This document shows, in pieces, positions 20,347 through 28,617 of a DNA stretch of 64,000 bases (its first letter is position 1; the number at the start of each line of letters is the position of its first letter). Under the pieces are notes generated by a model, which saw only the letters and a program-made list of their open reading frames with translations, had not been told where the DNA came from and searched no databases. The translations under genes were made by a program, and so were the position numbers. This DNA is from a bacterium (lineage in GTDB: Bacteria > Bacteroidota > Bacteroidia > B-17B0 > Aurantibacillaceae). The DNA lies in contig JAQSCW010000018.1 in the NCBI GenBank assembly GCA_029945625.1, forward strand, positions 62,001 through 126,000. The letters run 5' to 3'.

Positions 20347-20652
20347 ATGTTTGGAAAATTGGGCGATATGATGGGTAAGCTTCAAGAAATGAAGCAAAGA
20401 GCCGAAGAAACAAAAAAGAGACTTGCTGAGAAAGTAATTCTGATAAGTGGTGCCGGTGGTGATGTTCAGGTTGAAATAACAGGAGATCGGAAAGTTACGA
20501 AGCTTATCATCTCAGCTGCACTTCAGCATGGCGATACTAAAGAACTGGAGCTGAACTTACTTGTAACGTTAAACAAAGCCTTGACTGAAGTTGAAAAGAT
20601 CAACGAAGAAGAGCTAAAAAAGGCAGCAAGCGGCTTGTTGCCCGGTTTATAA
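20347..20652 (+). CDS. YbaB/EbfC family nucleoid-associated protein
   Basis: A 101-residue DNA-binding protein. The N-terminus is a charged helix (GKLGDMMGKLQEMKQRAEETKKRL) and the rest follows the family pattern with a short beta sheet (GDVQVEITGDRKVTKLIIS) and a C-terminal helix ending in GLLPGL, like the G(L/M)x-PGL ends of the family. It binds DNA as a dimer in studied homologues. In many bacteria the gene sits next to dnaX and recR; here instead it follows a lipoprotein gene by one base, likely in the nadE transcript. Confidence 0.9.
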   Translation: MFGKLGDMMGKLQEMKQRAEETKKRLAEKVILISGAGGDVQVEITGDRKVTKLIISAALQHGDTKELELNLLVTLNKALTEVEKINEEELKKAASGLLPGL

Positions 20653-20662
20653 AAACGAAATT

Positions 20663-21175
20663 ATGCCAGTAATTCTTCCCGTTAAAGGTGTTTCTCCTCA
20701 GCTTGGAAAAAATTGTTTTCTAGCTCCCAATGCTACCCTCATTGGTGATGTGATCATGGGTGATGATTGTAGTGTATGGTTTAATGCTGTGATTCGCGGC
20801 GACGTGAACAGCATTCGAATTGGTAACAAGGTAAATATTCAGGATGGGGCCGTGCTGCATTGTACGTATCAAAAAACCAAGGTGTACCTGGGAAATAATG
20901 TTTCTGTTGGTCACAATGCCATTGTACACGGATGTAAAGTGAATGACAACGTGTTAATTGGAATGGGTGCCATTGTGATGGATAATTGTGAAATAGGAAG
21001 CAATACCATTATTGCAGCAGGGGCTGTGGTTACTGAAGGCACCATTGTTCCATCGGGGTGCATCTTTGCGGGTGTTCCTGCGAAAAAAGTGAAAGATATT
21101 TCAGAAGAATTGATTCATGGTGAGATTGATCGCATCGCAACTAATTACCTAATGTACAGTGATTGGTTTAAATAG
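20663..21175 (+). CDS. Gamma-class carbonic anhydrase family protein
   Basis: A 170-residue left-handed beta-helix protein made of hexapeptide repeats (for example IGDVIMG, VWFNAVIRGD, IGMGAIVM). The zinc site of gamma carbonic anhydrases is present: LHCTY and GHNAIVHGC, with three histidines at the expected spacing. The RGD in the arginine position and the C-terminal helix also match. The family includes active carbonic anhydrases and inactive relatives such as PaaY-like proteins, and activity cannot be decided by eye. It starts 10 bases after the YbaB gene and probably ends the nadE operon. Confidence 0.88.
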   Translation: MPVILPVKGVSPQLGKNCFLAPNATLIGDVIMGDDCSVWFNAVIRGDVNSIRIGNKVNIQDGAVLHCTYQKTKVYLGNNVSVGHNAIVHGCKVNDNVLIGMGAIVMDNCEIGSNTIIAAGAVVTEGTIVPSGCIFAGVPAKKVKDISEELIHGEIDRIATNYLMYSDWFK

Positions 21176-21236
21176 AATCACCAGGTAAATCCCAATGGGC
21201 TTATGGGTACTTTGTTACGCTATGACGCGCTGGTAA

Positions 21237-22013
21237 TTATTCCCCTTTAAATTCAGGTTTTCTCTTTTCAAGAAAGGCCTTCACGCCCTCGTTATAATCA
21301 TGAGTGGAAGCAGCTTGAACCTGAATATCACGTTCCAGATCGAGCTGCTGGACAAGCGTGTTGTTATACGTTTGATTCAAAAGTCTTTTGGTTAATCCAA
21401 TCGCTTTTGTTGGCAGCGTGGCCACATGCGCCGCGTTCACAAGAGCTTGCTCAAGTAGTACCTCGTCGTTAAACACCTTGTATACCATGCCGTACTGCAT
21501 GGCTTCTTCGGCGGTGGCTTTATCGCCGGTGATCATAAGTGCACTGGCCATATTGAAACCAATGAGTCGAGGTAATGTAAAAGTTCCGCCGCTATCGGGT
21601 ATCAAGCCAATTTTACTAAAAGCCTGAATAAAACTGGCCGACCGCGCAGCAAATACGATGTCGCAAGCCAAAGCAATATTTGCCCCCGCGCCTGCGGCAA
21701 CACCATTTACTGCGGCAATGATTGGTTTTTCAATATTCCTAATCCGCAAAATAATGGGATTATAATGTTCATCCACAATTGTTTTTATACCCGGACCCGA
21801 GGAGTCTACCGCTTCAGATAGATCCTGGCCGGCACAAAAGGCCTTTCCTTCGCCGGTAATCACAATGGCTCTCACCTCTTTGTCTGCTGCCGCCTTGTCG
21901 AGCTCGGAAATGAGTAGCAGCGCCATTTCGCGGTTAAAGCTATTGAACTTGTCGGGCCGATTAAGTTTGAGAATCAGAACGTTTTTCTTTTTTTCGGAAA
22001 TGATTGATGCCAT
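21237..22013 (-). CDS. Enoyl-CoA hydratase/isomerase family protein
   Basis: Crotonase-fold enzyme, 258 residues. Seen: AGQDLSEAV, the first oxyanion-hole region, and GVAAGAGANIALACDI, the second, followed by LIPDSGGTFTLPRLIG and a GDKATAEEAMQYGMV stretch. This pattern resembles PaaG (2-(1,2-epoxy-1,2-dihydrophenyl)acetyl-CoA isomerase), but the rest of the phenylacetate operon is absent, so a general beta-oxidation role is also possible. The frame extends 11 codons upstream of the ATG at 22013; the shorter form fits the family. It faces the secreted serine hydrolase gene divergently. Confidence 0.88.
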   Translation of the reverse strand: MASIISEKKKNVLILKLNRPDKFNSFNREMALLLISELDKAAADKEVRAIVITGEGKAFCAGQDLSEAVDSSGPGIKTIVDEHYNPIILRIRNIEKPIIAAVNGVAAGAGANIALACDIVFAARSASFIQAFSKIGLIPDSGGTFTLPRLIGFNMASALMITGDKATAEEAMQYGMVYKVFNDEVLLEQALVNAAHVATLPTKAIGLTKRLLNQTYNNTLVQQLDLERDIQVQAASTHDYNEGVKAFLEKRKPEFKGE

Positions 22014-22216
22014 GGTGATGTGTTTAGCGGTGTTTACGATGTGCAATTACCTGAGGTTAAAAATGCAAAGAAAAATCAGAAAGCTAACTGTTTTTTTACA
22101 AGCTTATCTTTATTCTCATACAAGAAAGTAGAATTGCTGCTTTTCACTCCCTAGCAAACTGAAGGCTTTTGTAGGCGGTTGGATAAAATTTTGTAATAGT
22201 TCCTGTTAAAAAAGAA

Positions 22217-23539
22217 ATGGTAAATTTGAAAAACACCCTGCCGATGTATAAATGGTATTTTTCCTGTTTTCTGATGTTGGTTGGTGCCACAAAAGCACAG
22301 ACTACCTATTTCCCGCCTCTTACCGGCAGCAATTGGGACACACTTTCGCCTAGTAGCCTTTTTTGGTGTAATTCGCGAATTGACTCATTGTATTTCTATT
22401 TGGAGGCGAAGAACACGAAGTCGTTTATTATTTTAAAAAACGGTAAAATAGTTCTTGAAAAATATTTTGGTAGTTATACAAAGGATTCGGTTTTTTATTG
22501 GGCCTCTGCCAGTAAGAGTCTGGCTTCATTCATCACCGGAATAGCGCAGCAGAAGGGACTAATCACCATCAACTCCAAGGTATCGCAGTATTTAGGAACC
22601 GGTTGGACAAGTGAAAATTTGGCCAAGGAGAATTTGATAAACGTAAAACATCTTTTGCAAATGACCTCAGGAATGGAAGACGCCCCGCCCTTACCTTGCG
22701 ACAATGAAGATACCGCCCGGTCGTGTCTTACTTATAAAGTGGATGCGGGAAGCAGATGGGCTTATCATACCGGAGCATACCGAAAGGTGCAGGATGTGGT
22801 AAGCGCGGCGGCAGGTCAAAACTATAACCTGGTCACCACCAATTGGGTGAAAACTAAGACAGGTATGGGAGGGATTTGGCTTGATCAGGTATATTACAGC
22901 AAAGCCCGCGATATGGCTCGTTTCGGATTATTGGCACAAAACAAGGGAATCTGGAATACGGATACGCTGATGAAGGATTCAATTTATTTTAAACAAATGA
23001 TTTCCCCTTCGCAAACCATAAACCCTGCATACGGCCTGCTCTGGTGGCTCAACGGAAAATCCACTTATATGGTTCCGGGCGCTCAATTGGTGTTTAATGG
23101 TGCCATCATTCCTAGTGCGCCCGGCGATATGTTTGCTGCGTTGGGGAAGAATGATCAAAAGATCTATGTGGTGCCCAGTCAGAAATTGGTTGTAATCCGA
23201 CAGGGCAATTCGGCAGAAGGAATGAGTTTTGCTTTGTCGAACTTTGACACTAGGTTATGGGAGTATATCACTAAGCTCAACTGTTTGTCGGTTTCCATGT
23301 CAAAAGAGGCGATGGAAGAGGGAGTCTTACTTTATCCGAATCCCGCAACTGATGTGCTTTGCCTAAAAACATCCTATACCATTCAATCAGTAAATATCAC
23401 TGATTGTTTGGGACAAAAAGTACAAGCAGAAATCAAGAATGGAAAAATTGATGTTTCTACCTTAACACAGGGAGTTTACTTTTTGAAAATTACCATCGAA
23501 GGAAAGGGAGAATACAGCAGAAAATTTATGATACACTAA
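22217..23539 (+). CDS. Secreted beta-lactamase-like serine hydrolase with T9SS sorting domain
   Basis: A 440-residue protein with signal peptide ending near ATKAQ (residue 28), a class C beta-lactamase/DD-peptidase-type domain and a T9SS type A sorting domain (LLYPNPATDV ... GVYFLKI ... KFMIH). Catalytic motifs seen: SASK (Ser97, Lys100) and a Y-H-T triad element (Tyr183) in place of the usual YxN. The late motif WWLNGK is compatible with the family. It is probably an esterase, peptidase or D-alanyl hydrolase secreted to the surface; a true beta-lactamase is less likely. An alternative start at 22244 (MYKWYF) would shorten the signal peptide. It overlaps the convergent arginase-family gene by four bases. 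Confidence 0.85.
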   Translation: MVNLKNTLPMYKWYFSCFLMLVGATKAQTTYFPPLTGSNWDTLSPSSLFWCNSRIDSLYFYLEAKNTKSFIILKNGKIVLEKYFGSYTKDSVFYWASASKSLASFITGIAQQKGLITINSKVSQYLGTGWTSENLAKENLINVKHLLQMTSGMEDAPPLPCDNEDTARSCLTYKVDAGSRWAYHTGAYRKVQDVVSAAAGQNYNLVTTNWVKTKTGMGGIWLDQVYYSKARDMARFGLLAQNKGIWNTDTLMKDSIYFKQMISPSQTINPAYGLLWWLNGKSTYMVPGAQLVFNGAIIPSAPGDMFAALGKNDQKIYVVPSQKLVVIRQGNSAEGMSFALSNFDTRLWEYITKLNCLSVSMSKEAMEEGVLLYPNPATDVLCLKTSYTIQSVNITDCLGQKVQAEIKNGKIDVSTLTQGVYFLKITIEGKGEYSRKFMIH

Positions 23540-24507
23540 AAATCATTGCTTAGTTGGTTGGTTGCTTTTTGAAGAATTTCGAAGGCATTTTCCGCCATCA
23601 GATTTTCGCGGTCGAGAGTGGGGTTGATCTCTACCATTTCAAAACAGACGATTTTTTTACTCCGCATGATGTAATAGATGAGATTACCCGCTTCTTTTTC
23701 AGTGATCCCATTGGGAACCGGGGTTCCTGTTCCACTTGAAATACGAGAATCCATACTGTCCACATCAAAACTTACATAGATAATATCACACTGATCAAGG
23801 TAGTTAAGGGAGTCGATGGCCACGCGCTCGACCGCCTTTTTTCGGATTTCCTGAAGGTTAAAGACCCGAACTTTATTCTTCTTAATAAGATGATCTTCGG
23901 GGGCCTCAAGATCGCGCAATGCAATGAAAACCAGATCAGAATAGGTTATTTTTGGACAGACACCACCCAGATTCTTTAACTTCTCCCAATATTCAATCGT
24001 TTCATCGTCGGGTTTATTTTGTTGTCTTTCCTTATTATCTTCTCCCAACACGCAGCATAACGGCATGCCATGCATGTTTCCGCTGGGTGTAGTATATGGA
24101 CTATGAAGATCAGCGTGGGCATCGATCCAAATTACTCCGAGCCTAAGTTCGGGGTAGGCCATTTTGATACCGCTTATGGTTCCAAGGGCCGAACTATGGT
24201 CGCCGGCGAGCACAATTGGGATCTCGTCGGCATGCAGCGTTTTCTTGATTTCTTTGCTAATTCTCTCATTCAAATTGAAGATTCCCTTGATCCGCTTGGC
24301 ATAATCATGCACAACGGGCTCAAGCAGTAAATTATTTTCGTTTTGAATTTCGACGGATTTATAGCGTTTAAAAAAGGGGCTCCCAAAGTCGAGTGCGGCG
24401 ATCTTAATGGCGTCAACCCCCATACTTGAACCCCTGGTTCCTGCGCCAATCTCACTCTTAACTTCAATAATTTTAATAGGTTTTATCATAGATTTTACCA
24501 TAGACAT
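23536..24507 (-). CDS. Arginase/agmatinase family ureohydrolase
   Basis: Binuclear-manganese ureohydrolase, about 323 residues. Metal-binding motifs in order: GDHSSALG (His104 when counted from the ATG at 24507), DAHADLHSP (Asp129, His131, Asp133) and SFDVDSMD (Asp248, Asp250), followed by the E-x-NP motif near the end. The family splits arginine, agmatine or formimidoylglutamate; the motifs do not decide. The gene stands divergent to arginine decarboxylase, 97 bases away, so agmatine to putrescine plus urea is an attractive role, but arginase is equally possible. The ATG is uncertain: codons at 24507, 24501 and 24489 all fit. Confidence 0.85.
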   Translation of the reverse strand: MSMVKSMIKPIKIIEVKSEIGAGTRGSSMGVDAIKIAALDFGSPFFKRYKSVEIQNENNLLLEPVVHDYAKRIKGIFNLNERISKEIKKTLHADEIPIVLAGDHSSALGTISGIKMAYPELRLGVIWIDAHADLHSPYTTPSGNMHGMPLCCVLGEDNKERQQNKPDDETIEYWEKLKNLGGVCPKITYSDLVFIALRDLEAPEDHLIKKNKVRVFNLQEIRKKAVERVAIDSLNYLDQCDIIYVSFDVDSMDSRISSGTGTPVPNGITEKEAGNLIYYIMRSKKIVCFEMVEINPTLDRENLMAENAFEILQKATNQLSNDF

Positions 24508-24604
24508 ACACAAATACTTATAATTTAGTCTTATTTTTGCTTAAGTAAATCACTTACTTTATAAAAATAAGTTCAAACTAACTAACTTAGATCTCCAAAA
24601 AAAA

Positions 24605-26002
24605 ATGGATAATTTGTATTCGACTTTAATCAATCAAACCTTCAATTTCCCGCAAGAGGGGTTTGAAGTGAAGGACGATGAGTTGTATTTTAACGACATT
24701 CCTTTGATGGACATCATCAAACAATACGGCACACCATTGAGAATCAGTTATTTACCAAAAATTGGATCTCAAATTCACAAGGCGAAGCGTTTATTTAACG
24801 TGGCCATGGCCAAAGTAGATTATAAAGGAAAGTATGTATATTGCTACTGTACCAAAAGTTCCCATTTTAGTTTTGTGCTGGATGAGGTACTGAAGAACGA
24901 TGTTCATATTGAAACTTCATCAGCATTCGATCTACAAATTATCAAAGAACAATTTCAAAAAAAAGCACTTGACAAAGATACATATATTATTTGTAACGGG
25001 TATAAGCGTCAGGTATATAAACAGTACATCTGCGAACTGATCAACGAGGGGTTTAACGTAATTCCCGTACTTGATCATTTGGAGGAAGTGGATTATTATA
25101 AAAAGCACACCAAGACAGATACAGTGAATTTGGGTATTCGTATCAGCACAGAAGAAGAGCCTTCATTCACGTTTTACACGTCACGTTTGGGGATTCGGAG
25201 CAGTGAGATTATGCAACTTTATACCGAAAAGATCAAACCGGTGTCCAAGTTCAAGTTAAAACTACTTCACTTCTTTATTAATACCGGCATTAAAGACACG
25301 ATTTATTATTGGACAGAACTAAATAAGTGTTTGCATATTTACAAGGACCTCCGGGAGATTTGTCCCGAGCTTGATTCGCTCAACATTGGAGGTGGAATGC
25401 CAATACGAAACTCTCTTGGCTTTGAGTATGAATATGAATACATTATTGAAGAAATTGTAGCACAAATAAAGAGTTTTTGCGATCAGCATGATATTCCTGA
25501 ACCAAATATTTTCACCGAGTTTGGATCATTTACTGTGGGGGAAAGCGGGGCTACACTTTATTCCATCATTGATCAGAAACAACAAAACGACCGGGAGACG
25601 TGGTACATGATAGACAGTTCCTTTATCACCACCTTGCCTGATACTTGGGGAATCAACCAGCGTTTTATTTTACTCGCCATTAATAACTGGGATAAGCCCT
25701 ACCTGCGCGTGAACCTGGGCGGTCTCACCTGTGACAGTATGGATTACTATAATACCGAAGCCCATACCAATCAGGTATTTTTGCCAAGGGTTGATAAAAA
25801 TCAAAAACAACCGCAATACATTGGGTTCTTTCATACCGGAGCGTATCAGGAAGCATTGAGTGGGTATGGGGGGACGCAGCATTGTTTGATTCCTGCACCA
25901 AAACACGTGCTCATTGATCGCAATGAAGACGGTGAAATTAGCACCCGCTTGTTTGCCAAGGAGCAAAGTTACAAAAGCATGCTGAAGATATTGGGATACT
26001 AA
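24605..26002 (+). CDS. speA: Arginine decarboxylase, fold-type III
   Basis: PLP enzyme that converts arginine to agmatine, first step of polyamine synthesis. At 465 residues it is the compact alanine-racemase-fold form found in Bacteroidota, not the 630-residue E. coli SpeA. Seen: the Schiff-base lysine in CYCTKSSHFSF (Lys84), a glycine-rich phosphate loop in SLNIGGGMP and, late in the protein, GGLTCDSMDYY with the catalytic cysteine-aspartate pair. Substrate choice rests on resemblance to annotated Bacteroidota enzymes; diaminopimelate or ornithine decarboxylase are less likely. A divergent ureohydrolase gene gives the next step. Confidence 0.88.
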   Translation: MDNLYSTLINQTFNFPQEGFEVKDDELYFNDIPLMDIIKQYGTPLRISYLPKIGSQIHKAKRLFNVAMAKVDYKGKYVYCYCTKSSHFSFVLDEVLKNDVHIETSSAFDLQIIKEQFQKKALDKDTYIICNGYKRQVYKQYICELINEGFNVIPVLDHLEEVDYYKKHTKTDTVNLGIRISTEEEPSFTFYTSRLGIRSSEIMQLYTEKIKPVSKFKLKLLHFFINTGIKDTIYYWTELNKCLHIYKDLREICPELDSLNIGGGMPIRNSLGFEYEYEYIIEEIVAQIKSFCDQHDIPEPNIFTEFGSFTVGESGATLYSIIDQKQQNDRETWYMIDSSFITTLPDTWGINQRFILLAINNWDKPYLRVNLGGLTCDSMDYYNTEAHTNQVFLPRVDKNQKQPQYIGFFHTGAYQEALSGYGGTQHCLIPAPKHVLIDRNEDGEISTRLFAKEQSYKSMLKILGY

Positions 26003-26124
26003 GTAAGTAAAAAAGAAATTGGTGGTTTACAAACTCGGGCGGAGTGAGAAAATAGGTGTTAACTACTTCTTAAAATCTTTCACTGAATAGGCTGTCGAAC
26101 CCTTACAAATGGGCAGCATTTTTT

Positions 26125-26132
26125 TAACTTTA
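26125..26132 (+). promoter_or_regulatory. Candidate -7 box TAACTTTA before mreB
   Basis: TAACTTTA, followed by C, ends 19 bases before the mreB start, matching in sequence and position the boxes before nadE and the second T9SS paralogue. No clear -33 element. Confidence 0.4.
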
Positions 26133-26151
26133 CACTTTTACACACTGATTT

Positions 26152-27174
26152 ATGGCGTTATTCGATTTTTTAACACAAGATATTGCAATTGACCTTGGTA
26201 CTGCCAACACTATAATTATCAGCAATGATAAAGTGGTTGTGGATGAACCAAGTATAGTGGCGATGGATAGGACCACGGGAAGAATTATAGCGGTGGGGCG
26301 CTCTGCGCAAATGATGCATGGCAAAACGCATGAAAACATAAAAACCATCAGGCCCTTAAAAGACGGAGTGATTGCTGATTTTCAAGCTGCGGAGGAGATG
26401 ATCAAGGGAATGATAAAAATGATCAATCAAGGCAATCGGTTTTTTAAACCATCTTTACGAATGGTGATCTGTATTCCGAGTGGCATTACTGAAGTTGAGA
26501 AGCGTGCTGTGCGCGACAGTGCTGAGCATGCCGGGGCAAAAGAGGTATATATGATTCATGAACCAATGGCTGCGGCCATAGGGATGGGAATTGACGTAGA
26601 AGAGCCCATGGGAAACATGATTATTGATATTGGTGGTGGCACATCAGAAATCGCGGTTATTGCCTTGGGTGGAATTGTATGTGATAAATCCACCCGTATT
26701 GCAGGTGATGATTTTAATGCCAACATCGAAGAGTACATGCGTCGTCAGCATAATATATTAATTGGTGAGCGCAGTGCTGAGCGGGTAAAAATAGAAGTAG
26801 GAGCTGCCATGACGGAGATCGAAAATCCACCACAAGATTATGCCGTACAGGGACGTGACCTCATGAGTGGGATTCCGAAAGAAGTCTACATTAGTTACGT
26901 AGAGATAGCACATTGTCTTGATAAATCCATTTCGAAGATCGAAGAGGCGATATTAAATGCCCTGGAGATGACCCCTCCCGAACTTGCTGCAGATATTTAT
27001 AGGAAAGGCATTTATATGGCCGGCGGTGGTTCGTTACTGAGGGGTCTTGACAAACGAATTTCTTTGAAAACAAAATTGCCGGTTCATGTGTGTGAAGACC
27101 CATTACGCGCTGTGGCGCGCGGAACAGGTATAGCACTAAAAAATGTGAACAAGTTCCCGTTCCTGATCAAATAA
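26152..27174 (+). CDS. mreB: Rod shape-determining protein MreB
   Basis: Actin-like filament protein under the inner membrane that directs lateral wall synthesis. The 340-residue length and the motifs match: phosphate 1 loop DLGTANTII near residue 15, GVIADFQAAEEMIKGM, the nucleotide loop DIGGGTSEIAVIALGG and the adenosine loop AGGGSLLRGLDKRI near the end, with ERSAERVKIEVG between. It heads the cell-elongation gene cluster. A 95-base spacer with an RNA hairpin separates it from mreC, in contrast to the tight spacing of the other genes, and could set MreB output above the rest. Confidence 0.97.
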   Translation: MALFDFLTQDIAIDLGTANTIIISNDKVVVDEPSIVAMDRTTGRIIAVGRSAQMMHGKTHENIKTIRPLKDGVIADFQAAEEMIKGMIKMINQGNRFFKPSLRMVICIPSGITEVEKRAVRDSAEHAGAKEVYMIHEPMAAAIGMGIDVEEPMGNMIIDIGGGTSEIAVIALGGIVCDKSTRIAGDDFNANIEEYMRRQHNILIGERSAERVKIEVGAAMTEIENPPQDYAVQGRDLMSGIPKEVYISYVEIAHCLDKSISKIEEAILNALEMTPPELAADIYRKGIYMAGGGSLLRGLDKRISLKTKLPVHVCEDPLRAVARGTGIALKNVNKFPFLIK

Positions 27175-27211
27175 GAGCAGAGCATCCTAAATTAATTTTT
27201 AATGGTTTTGG

Positions 27212-27251
27212 TTTTGCTTTCGTTTTTAAGGTTAGCAAACGAAAAGCAAAA
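27212..27251 (+). promoter_or_regulatory. AT-rich hairpin between mreB and mreC
   Basis: TTTTGCTTTCGTTT (27212-27225) pairs with AAACGAAAAGCAAAA (27237-27251), giving a 14-bp stem with one bulged A and an 11-base loop. There is no T-run after it on the plus strand, so it is not a standard intrinsic terminator; transcript processing or stability control of the mreB message is more likely. It ends 18 bases before the mreC start. Confidence 0.55.
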
Positions 27252-27269
27252 TAAAATGTAAAAAAGCGC

Positions 27270-28109
27270 GTGAAAAATTTATTTGCTTTTGTTTTAAAGC
27301 ACAATTTTATTTTTGTGTTTTTGTTTTTGCAGGTTATTTGTGCGTGGCTAATGGTGCATAATAATGGATTTCAAGGTTCCCATGTGTTAAATTCCTCAAA
27401 TCGGGTAGTTTCAAATGTGTATGAAACGGCAGCAAATACGCGCGAATACTTTTCGTTGAAACAAGAGAATAGCCGATTGGCCACTGAGAATACTGTGCTA
27501 AGAAATTTTCTCAGGTCGAATTATGTTAGTGTGCCTGTTACGGAATTTAGGCGCAGCGATACGGTTTACAAACAACAGTACACCTACATTAGTGCCAAAG
27601 TGGTGAATTCGTCGGTGAACAAGCGCCGCAATTTTCTTACCATCAACGCGGGTTCAACTGAAGGAATAACCAGGGATATGGCGGTAATGACCAGTGAAGG
27701 TGTGGTAGGAATTGTGACCAACGTAAGTTCCAACTTTTGCAGCGCCATGAGTTTACTTCATAAAGATGTGCGGGTGAATTGTCAATTAAAAAAAGATGGC
27801 AGCTATGGCCCACTTATATGGAACGGAGAAGATTATCGCTATTGTCAGCTTACCGATATTCCCACGCATTCAAAGATAACGAAAGGCGATACTGTTATCA
27901 CAAGCGAACTTTCAGGCATTTTCCCTGAGGGCATCATGGTTGGTACCATAGAAAGCTACGAACGCAAACGTAATGAATCGTTTTACACTGCCACCGTAAA
28001 GCTCAGTGCAGATCTGAAGAAAGTAAATTACGTTTACATTATCAAGAACAAATTTAAAGGTGAGCGTGACTCGCTTGAACAATCAACACAGAAACAAATT
28101 GACGACTGA
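27270..28109 (+). CDS. mreC: Rod shape-determining protein MreC
   Basis: Inner-membrane protein with a large periplasmic domain, part of the elongation complex with MreB, MreD, PBP2 and RodA. The 279 residues comprise one N-terminal membrane segment (about 10-28), a short coiled coil (FSLKQENSRLATENTVLRNF) and the two beta-barrel MreC core (NAGSTEGITRDMAVMTSEGVVGIV ... GDTVITSELSGIFPEGIMVGTI). The start is GTG; no upstream ATG exists after the intergenic hairpin. The 3' end overlaps mreD. Confidence 0.94.
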   Translation: MKNLFAFVLKHNFIFVFLFLQVICAWLMVHNNGFQGSHVLNSSNRVVSNVYETAANTREYFSLKQENSRLATENTVLRNFLRSNYVSVPVTEFRRSDTVYKQQYTYISAKVVNSSVNKRRNFLTINAGSTEGITRDMAVMTSEGVVGIVTNVSSNFCSAMSLLHKDVRVNCQLKKDGSYGPLIWNGEDYRYCQLTDIPTHSKITKGDTVITSELSGIFPEGIMVGTIESYERKRNESFYTATVKLSADLKKVNYVYIIKNKFKGERDSLEQSTQKQIDD

Positions 28110-28617
28110 GATCTTAAAAAATACGATACGTTTCATTTTGCTGATCATGCTTCAGGTGCTGATCATTCAGAATATCAATCTGACCAGTTATATCATTTTA
28201 CTTCCCTATATCATGGTTATCATCATGATGCCTTTTGAAGCCGACAAACTTCTGGTTTTATTTTCGGCATTTTTGCTTGGTGTATGTATTGATTTTTTTT
28301 ACGACTCCTCAGGATTACACGCGGCGGCTTGCACGTTAATGGGATTTTCGAGGCACTATGTATTGAAATATATTTCTCCACGAGATGGATACGATATTGG
28401 CGTTGAGCCTACAGTAAGTGATATGGGACTGGCTTGGTTCCTAAGGTATGCAGGCACCTTGGTGTTGGTGCATCATTTCTCACTTTTTTATCTTGAGATC
28501 TTTCGTTTTTCGGAGTTTTTTCATACCCTGTTACGAGTGTTGTTAAGCAGCATTGGCACATTTGGCCTTATTTATCTCATTCAATTCCTTTTTTATTCGA
28601 AAGCGAGACGCGCATGA
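28099..28617 (+). CDS. mreD: Rod shape-determining protein MreD
   Basis: Small polytopic inner-membrane protein of the elongation complex, about 172 residues with five or six hydrophobic segments (NTIRFILLIMLQVLIIQ is the first; the last is GTFGLIYLIQFLFY). The frame is open from a GTG at 28060, but the N-terminus of the family begins shortly before the first membrane segment, so the TTG at 28099 (TTEILKNTIRF) is preferred, giving an 11-base overlap with mreC; this choice is uncertain. The stop overlaps the PBP2 start as ATGA. Assignment rests on hydrophobic pattern and gene order. Confidence 0.88.
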   Translation: MTTEILKNTIRFILLIMLQVLIIQNINLTSYIILLPYIMVIIMMPFEADKLLVLFSAFLLGVCIDFFYDSSGLHAAACTLMGFSRHYVLKYISPRDGYDIGVEPTVSDMGLAWFLRYAGTLVLVHHFSLFYLEIFRFSEFFHTLLRVLLSSIGTFGLIYLIQFLFYSKARRA

